A DNA stretch of 55,115 nucleotides, taken from positions 671 to 55,785 of the forward strand of contig PLXR01000008.1 of assembly GCA_003151495.1 (NCBI GenBank), written 5' to 3'. The DNA is from Opitutaceae bacterium. Its GTDB lineage: Bacteria; Verrucomicrobiota; Verrucomicrobiia; Opitutales; Opitutaceae. A program made the translations under genes and the position numbers. The stretch's first letter is position 1. Each line of letters begins with the position of its first letter. Shown here in pieces: positions 50,715 to 55,115 of this stretch. Below the pieces are notes generated by a model. That model was not told where the DNA came from. It did no database searches and saw nothing but the letters and a program-made list of their open reading frames with translations.

Positions 50715-51275
50715 ATGACCGTTCTGCACGTCCTCTGGCAACCGATCCTGCTGTCGACCGTATTCGTCTTCATCGCGAGTTCCCTGCTCCACATGGCGAT
50801 CCCATGGCACAAGAATGACTACAAGGGCCTTCCGGACCAGGGAAAGGTCATCGACCTGCTGCGCCCGCTCGCGATTCCGCCGGGCGACTACATGGTGCCC
50901 CATTGCACGACCCGCGAGGAGATGCGCACGCCGGAGTTCGCCGAAAAGATGGCGAAGGGGCCGGTCATGGTGCTCACGGTGATACCGAACGGCCCCTTCA
51001 CCATGGGAAGGAGCCTGGGACTGTGGGCGCTCTACCTTCTCGCGGTCAGCTACATGACGGCCTACACCACGATGCACGGCCTGCCCACCGGGGCGGGATA
51101 CGTGAGGGTGTTCCATGTCGCCGGCATGGCGGCATTCCTGGGCTACGCGGCGGCGCTGTGGCAGACGTCGATCTGGTACCACCGCTCCTGGATCACGGTC
51201 CTGAAGGACACCGTGGACGGGCTCGTCTACGCAGGCCTTACGGCCGGCACGTTCGGCTGGCTCTGGGCCAGATAG
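50715..51275 (+). CDS. Conserved hypothetical membrane protein (186 aa)
   Basis: A protein with about four membrane helices: LLSTVFVFIASSLLHMA at the start, LGLWALYLLAVSYMTAYTT, FHVAGMAAFLGYAAALW and GLVYAGLTAGTFGWLW. Between the first two lies a soluble stretch with PPGDYMVPHC and PEFAEKMAKGPV. No family name is recognised. Start ATG with AAAGGAG 7 bp upstream. Function unknown; conserved His/Cys near the membrane could bind a metal. Confidence 0.75.
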   Translation: MTVLHVLWQPILLSTVFVFIASSLLHMAIPWHKNDYKGLPDQGKVIDLLRPLAIPPGDYMVPHCTTREEMRTPEFAEKMAKGPVMVLTVIPNGPFTMGRSLGLWALYLLAVSYMTAYTTMHGLPTGAGYVRVFHVAGMAAFLGYAAALWQTSIWYHRSWITVLKDTVDGLVYAGLTAGTFGWLWAR

Positions 51276-51286
51276 CGGCGTCGCGC

Positions 51287-51790
51287 TCAGGGCGCGGCCC
51301 GACCGGGCCGCGCCAGCGCGCGCCTCTTCAGGACGATCGACACGACGTAGGCGAGGATCGCGGCGTTCACGGCGATCACGATTCCCTTGGTGAGGCTTGG
51401 CCCGTGGGCCATCGAGATTATCTCCTCCGGCACGAAGAAACCTGTCGTCACGACGACCACGTACTCCGCCCACGCTGCCCCGAGCCAGAGTCCGATCCCC
51501 TCGGAGAGCAGGATCGCCGCGTAAAAGGCGGTGGCGATGCCGGCCTTCACGATCGAATGCGGCTCTATCACCCCGGCCTTCTCCAGGAGCAGCTTGGCGT
51601 AATGGTTCTCCGGGGAGATCCGCACGAAGTCGATGAACTCCTGCGCGAGCTGGTCGAGGTCGCGATGGACGATGCTGAACAGGCCAAGCGCAACCCCGGC
51701 GAGCGCCACCCCCTTGGCCAGTTTCACGATGGCGATGAGCCGGAGGAACCGCGGCGCCTTTTGCTGCGGGTTCGGGGAGGGGGCGGGCAT
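51287..51790 (-). CDS. DUF2127 family membrane protein
   Basis: A 167-aa protein with about four helices: FLRLIAIVKLAKGVALAGVAL, IVKAGIATAFYAAILLSEGIGLWLG, AEYVVVVTTGFFVPEEI and IVIAVNAAILAYVVSIVL. The pattern (Lys-rich first helix, GIGLW, FF-PEE) matches DUF2127. Role unknown. The start is the ATG at 51790; the frame continues open further but without protein-like sequence. Convergent with the preceding gene, sharing a hairpin at its 3' end. Confidence 0.85.
   Translation of the reverse strand: MPAPSPNPQQKAPRFLRLIAIVKLAKGVALAGVALGLFSIVHRDLDQLAQEFIDFVRISPENHYAKLLLEKAGVIEPHSIVKAGIATAFYAAILLSEGIGLWLGAAWAEYVVVVTTGFFVPEEIISMAHGPSLTKGIVIAVNAAILAYVVSIVLKRRALARPGRAAP
51291..51314. terminator. Perfect GC hairpin between convergent genes
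   Basis: GGCGCGGCCC (51291-51300) pairs with GGGCCGCGCC (51305-51314) across a GACC loop: ten GC pairs. It lies inside the last codons of the DUF2127 gene and 15 bp past the other gene's stop. No T tract on either side, so if it stops transcription it would be bidirectional and not classical. Confidence 0.4.
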
Positions 51791-51956
51791 TGGATCGACA
51801 CTACCCGGGTCCCCGTCCGGTTGGAAATGCAAATGGGGCGCCGTTGCATCTAAATGGCCCTGAGACGGGGCCTTGGGCGGGTTCACGGCGGGGAATGGGG
51901 TGCCGGGCGCGATCGCTTTCCTTGTACCCGCCGCCCCGGCGCCCCACCTTTCCGGG

Positions 51957-52181
51957 GTGGCACCGCACACCCCAAAGGACCCCCTCCACGGGGTGACGCT
52001 CGAGAGGCTTCTCACCGAGCTCGTGGCGCACCACGGATGGAGGGAGATGGGGCGCCGGGTGGAGATCCGGTGCTTCCTCTTTGATCCGAGCATCAAGTCG
52101 AGCCTCACCTTCCTGCGGAAGAACCCGTGGGCGAGGTCCAAGGTCGAGGAGATGTACGTGGACCTTGTTTCGGGCCGCTGA
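51957..52181 (+). CDS. VF530-like (DUF2132) small protein
   Basis: A 74-aa protein with the family features [48 protein letters not shown] and KVEEMYV. A DNA-binding role is proposed for this family from structure. GTG at 51957 gives the typical length; the frame opens earlier but is unlike the family. Stands alone, divergent from the DUF2127 gene. Confidence 0.8.
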   Translation: MAPHTPKDPLHGVTLERLLTELVAHHGWREMGRRVEIRCFLFDPSIKSSLTFLRKNPWARSKVEEMYVDLVSGR

Positions 52182-52228
52182 AGAAAGCCGCGAACCGTTT
52201 GCCGGGTTGGCTGTCCAGTGCCTGACCG

Positions 52229-52657
52229 TTGAGCGCACTTGCCGAAGTCCTCCACCGATTTGATCGACCTTGGATCGAGGTTGGGAGGATCTATCGGCGC
52301 ATCTGCTTCCTTCGCATCGAGGGGCAGTGCGCCGAGGCCGAGAAGCTGGAGCATGGGGAATTCGCAGAGGCCTCCGAGAGGGCGCTGGGGTCGTGCCCGC
52401 CGGGGCCTGAGGCGGACTCGATGCTCAGGGAGTTCCTTGCCGAGCAGGGCGTGCGGGTTTCCGAGGCGATCGCGTTCGCGGAGGTCCTTGTGCCCATGCT
52501 GTCCGACCGGCTTTCCGCAGCGCAGACCTTCCCCGCGCGCCAGGCCCCTGGTGGTCCGGGCGTCCGGAGGGCCCGCGACGGATCGCGGGGAGAGGCGCCG
52601 GGCATAGCAGACTTCATCGACGAGATGCTGGCGCAGGACCGCCCCGCCAGGAGCTGA
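52229..52657 (+). CDS. Hypothetical protein upstream of the MamK-like actin (142 aa)
   Basis: A soluble, helical protein: EVGRIYRRICFLRIEGQCAEAEKLEHGEFAEASERAL, then MLREFLAEQGVRVSEAIAFAEVLVPML, and a short C-terminal tail with GIADFIDEMLAQD after a basic disordered linker. The linker plus terminal helix looks like a peptide that could dock on a partner. TTG start. It is 37 bp before the actin-like gene, so a partner role is possible. I do not recognise the family. Confidence 0.65.
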   Translation: MSALAEVLHRFDRPWIEVGRIYRRICFLRIEGQCAEAEKLEHGEFAEASERALGSCPPGPEADSMLREFLAEQGVRVSEAIAFAEVLVPMLSDRLSAAQTFPARQAPGGPGVRRARDGSRGEAPGIADFIDEMLAQDRPARS

Positions 52658-52694
52658 CTTTCGCATCCAACCGCAGCCCCCGATTCCACCGACC

Positions 52695-53852
52695 ATGACC
52701 ACTGCCACCCTCGACAAACCGTCCTCCTCCCTCTCCGCGCAGCCCGTTGCGGCACCCCCGTCCACGTCGGCCCGCTCCTCCACACCCAAGCCGGTGGGCC
52801 TGCTGGTCGGGCTCGACCTCGGGACCAACAAGTCGTGCGTCCTGGCCGGTCCCGTCGGCTCGACCGATATCACGGTCAGCAAGGTGGTTCCTTCAGTCGT
52901 TGGGTACGTGAGGGACGGCATCGTCGACGGCATCATAACGGGCAACGCGCGCATCCTCTTCGGGGAGGAGGCGCTCAAGAACATGCTGCACGTGGAGCTC
53001 GCGACGCCGCTCGCCGAGGGCGTCATCGCCCACCCGGACGCCGCGAGGGATTTCATGGCGCACATCCGGCAGCTTGCCGACCCCTCGGGCCGCGCGGAGA
53101 TACGCGCGGTCGTGGGGGTCCCGGCGAACGCGGGCGAGCAGGCGCGCGAGGCGATCCGCCATTCCGCGACGGGGATATTCTCGCACATCCTGCTCATTCC
53201 CGAGCCCTTCCTGGCCGCGCTCGGCTATCGCGACGACTCGCGCGTGAAGCAGTCGGGCTACGTGGACCCGGTCGTCAACTCCCTGTTCATCGACATTGGG
53301 GGAGGGACGAGCGACCTCTGCCTCGTGCAGGGTTATTTCCCCACCCGCGAGGACCAGATCAGCATCGCGTTCGCGGGGGACGCGATCGACGAGCTCATCT
53401 TCGACGGGCTCAACCGCACCTATCCCAACAACGGCCTCTCGATGATCTCGGTTCGCGACATCAAGGAGGCCCACGCCTACGTCGGCCCGAGCCGCAAGCC
53501 GCTCGAGGTCAAGGTGGTCATGGGCGGCAAGAGCAGGACGCTGGAGCTCGGCGACGCTATCGGAAACGCCTGCAACAAGCTGATCGACAAGATCTATCCT
53601 GCGCTCACCACCCTGATCAGCTCGGCGTCCTCGGATTCCGTCATCACGCTCCTCCAGAACATCATCATCACCGGCGGCGGCTCCCAGATAAGGGGCATCG
53701 ACACGGTGCTCCAGAAGAGGCTCGCCGACGACGGATTCGAGTCCCCGCGGGTCCGGCTGGCGGGCCAGGACTTCCAGCGGTACGTGGCGATGGGCGCCCT
53801 CAAGGCGGCCCGCGCCGCCCGCGAGAACCAGTGGCAGGTGCTCCTCGGCTAG
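52695..53852 (+). CDS. MamK-like bacterial actin (filament-forming ATPase)
   Basis: A 385-aa protein of the actin/MreB/ParM fold with a disordered 30-residue N terminus. Nucleotide motifs: GLDLGTNKS (39-47), IDIGGGTSD near 200 and GGGSQIRG near 335. Similarity is closest to MamK: VVGYVRDGIV, AVVGVPANA, LLIPEPFLAALGY, LQNIIITGGGSQIRG. MamK forms filaments that align magnetosomes, but no other magnetosome gene is present, so the role here is unknown, perhaps positioning another structure. Preceded by a small helical protein and convergent with an APC permease. Confidence 0.85.
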   Translation: MTTATLDKPSSSLSAQPVAAPPSTSARSSTPKPVGLLVGLDLGTNKSCVLAGPVGSTDITVSKVVPSVVGYVRDGIVDGIITGNARILFGEEALKNMLHVELATPLAEGVIAHPDAARDFMAHIRQLADPSGRAEIRAVVGVPANAGEQAREAIRHSATGIFSHILLIPEPFLAALGYRDDSRVKQSGYVDPVVNSLFIDIGGGTSDLCLVQGYFPTREDQISIAFAGDAIDELIFDGLNRTYPNNGLSMISVRDIKEAHAYVGPSRKPLEVKVVMGGKSRTLELGDAIGNACNKLIDKIYPALTTLISSASSDSVITLLQNIIITGGGSQIRGIDTVLQKRLADDGFESPRVRLAGQDFQRYVAMGALKAARAARENQWQVLLG

Positions 53853-53856
53853 CGCC

Positions 53857-55115
53857 TCAGGCGTCGACCCGGATCGGGAGGACGACGAAGGGCATGCTCG
53901 AGAGGAAGAAGCGGCGCTGGAGGGTGAAGACCGTGTGGTTGTGCAGCCACCGGGTCATGTTCGTCTCGTAGGTGAAGAGCAGCTGCCCGGCAAAGAAGAC
54001 CTGGTTCGGGAATTCCGTGGACGCCTCCCGGGCCAGCTTCATCACCTCGCTTGTCACGTCATAGCCGATGGCGGTGAAGGCCTTCGAGCCGTAGCCCCTG
54101 GCCTGCGCGAACTGCACGTAGCGCGCGGCCTCGTTCTCGGTGTGGGCGCGCAGGTCGTCGATCTCGGCCGCGCCCTTGAAGTTGCCCGCGTCGACCGAGC
54201 CCACCTGCACGAAGATGAAGTTCCTGAAGGTGTTCCCGAACATCCGGGGCACGTTGAGGATCGTGTGGAGGCCGAGGCCGTTGAACCCGTTCACGAGGAT
54301 GACCGCGGTGCGGGCCTTGGGATCCGCCGCCGGCGGCACCGCCGGCACGAGCTTCGCCTCCGCCTCGGCCGCCTCGACGATCGAGTCCAGGCGCCTGAGC
54401 TGCAGCCTGACGCCGTTGTAGTGGCGCTTGATGCCGAAGGCGCCGACGACGAATATCCCCGTCACGAGGAGGGTCGCCCAGCCCCCCTCGTTGAACTTGA
54501 CGATCGTCAGCGAAATCAGGATGGACCCCGTCAGGACCAGGCCGAAGCCGTTGATCGCCAGCTTCCGGATCCAGTCCGGGTCGCCGGCCCTCTCCTGCCA
54601 CCAGTGGCGAACCATCCCGGCCTGGGAGAGTGAGAACGTGATGAAGACGTTGATCGAGTAGAAGATGACGAGCAGGTCCACGGATCCCCTGGTCGCCAGC
54701 ATCATCACGAAGCCCGAGAGCCCCATGAGGAGGACGCCGTTGCGGGTGACCAGGCGCTCGCTCAGGTTTGCGAACTGCGCGGGGAACCACCGGTCGAGGG
54801 CCATGTTCGCGAGGACCCGGGGACCGTCGAGGAAGCCGGTCTGCGCCGCGATGATCAGGAGCGCGGCCTCCGAGGCCAGCGTGACCCAGGTGAACGTGCC
54901 CCCGGCCAAGTGGTTCCAGCCCGAGGTCAACTGCTCGACGAGGACCGCGTTCAGCGTCTTGTCCGGGTTGATGTGGACGTCGTAGAGCTGGTAGGCCACG
55001 AGGAGCCCCGCGACCGTGAGGGCGAGGGAGACGCCCATGTAGACCATCGTACGCCTTCCCGTGCGGACGCGGGGCTCCCTCAGGATGGGGAGCCCGTTGC
55101 TCACCGCCTCGATGC
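53857..55115 (-). CDS. APC-family permease, C-terminal part (5' truncated by window)
   Basis: The N-terminal part lies beyond the window; the frame is open to its edge (IEAVSNGLPIL, a typical APC loop). About seven helices are seen, for instance MVYMGVSLALTVAGLLVAYQL, VTLASEAALLIIAAQ and LLVTGIFVVGAFGI. Residues from about 245 form a cytosolic domain (TAVILVNGFNGLGLHTIL) of the kind found in large APC transporters. It probably takes up an amino acid or related cation substrate. It ends 5 bp from the MamK-like gene. Confidence 0.85.
   Translation of the reverse strand, partial: IEAVSNGLPILREPRVRTGRRTMVYMGVSLALTVAGLLVAYQLYDVHINPDKTLNAVLVEQLTSGWNHLAGGTFTWVTLASEAALLIIAAQTGFLDGPRVLANMALDRWFPAQFANLSERLVTRNGVLLMGLSGFVMMLATRGSVDLLVIFYSINVFITFSLSQAGMVRHWWQERAGDPDWIRKLAINGFGLVLTGSILISLTIVKFNEGGWATLLVTGIFVVGAFGIKRHYNGVRLQLRRLDSIVEAAEAEAKLVPAVPPAADPKARTAVILVNGFNGLGLHTILNVPRMFGNTFRNFIFVQVGSVDAGNFKGAAEIDDLRAHTENEAARYVQFAQARGYGSKAFTAIGYDVTSEVMKLAREASTEFPNQVFFAGQLLFTYETNMTRWLHNHTVFTLQRRFFLSSMPFVVLPIRVDA

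Noticed and set aside
52695..53852. Magnetosome island
   Set aside because: Only one MamK-like gene; no mamA, mamB, mamE, mamM or other magnetosome genes nearby.

Overview
The window is high-GC bacterial chromosome, apart from a block of visibly lower GC at about 39.4-50.6 kb. I infer a Gram-negative member of the Verrucomicrobiota, probably Opitutales-like. The grounds are a cbb3 oxidase with fused CcoN-CcoO, a PocR-AraC regulator, paired universal stress proteins, and a tyrA-aroA-cmk-plsC chain. This is inference from gene content, not a search result.

Layout. 0-3.2 kb: end of one hybrid histidine kinase and a complete second one. 3.2-7.7 kb: FAD monooxygenase, cytochrome c, an unrecognised gene, hemN and two small genes. 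7.9-16.1 kb, all minus strand: class II ribonucleotide reductase, ADP-forming acyl-CoA synthetase, nitroreductase, universal stress protein, PPK2 and a PocR-AraC regulator. 16.3-20.1 kb: four overlapping signalling genes (PAS kinase, CheY-like regulator, receiver-kinase, NarL-type regulator). 20.2-28.6 kb: cbb3 oxidase operon with its copper and heme assembly factors. 28.6-32.4 kb: second universal stress protein, P1B-4 metal ATPase and a GNAT. 32.8-39.2 kb: housekeeping block (hexapeptide acyltransferase, trpS, plsC, cmk, aroA, tyrA, PIN-TRAM protein). Much of 4-29 kb reads as a low-oxygen or redox-stress programme: oxygen-independent heme synthesis, oxygen-independent RNR, high-affinity oxidase, universal stress proteins and dense signalling.

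The most unusual part is 39.29-47.36 kb. A tRNA-Ala(CGC) gene is followed by six consecutive gene cassettes. Each ends in a composite junction: repeats of TTTAGCAC, a hairpin with a 10-nt loop in the intact copies, and a core that copies the tRNA 3' end (CTCCACCA) and the sequence just beyond it (ending GAACGG). The hairpin arms differ between copies but change together, so pairing is kept. Cargo is a TolB-like beta-propeller, an ADOP-type permease, HicA-HicB, a degraded remnant, a DUF433-DUF5615 pair and a DUF1801 protein. No recombinase lies in the array, and the sites do not have the arm order of integron attC sites. I read this as a tRNA-anchored, integron-like cassette array of a type I do not recognise by name.

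From 47.4 to 50.6 kb come an alcohol dehydrogenase, a GNAT and a DUF4256 protein that may also be acquired. High-GC sequence resumes at about 50.7 kb with two membrane proteins, a VF530-type protein, a MamK-like actin with a small upstream partner, and the C-terminal part of an APC permease that runs off the window.
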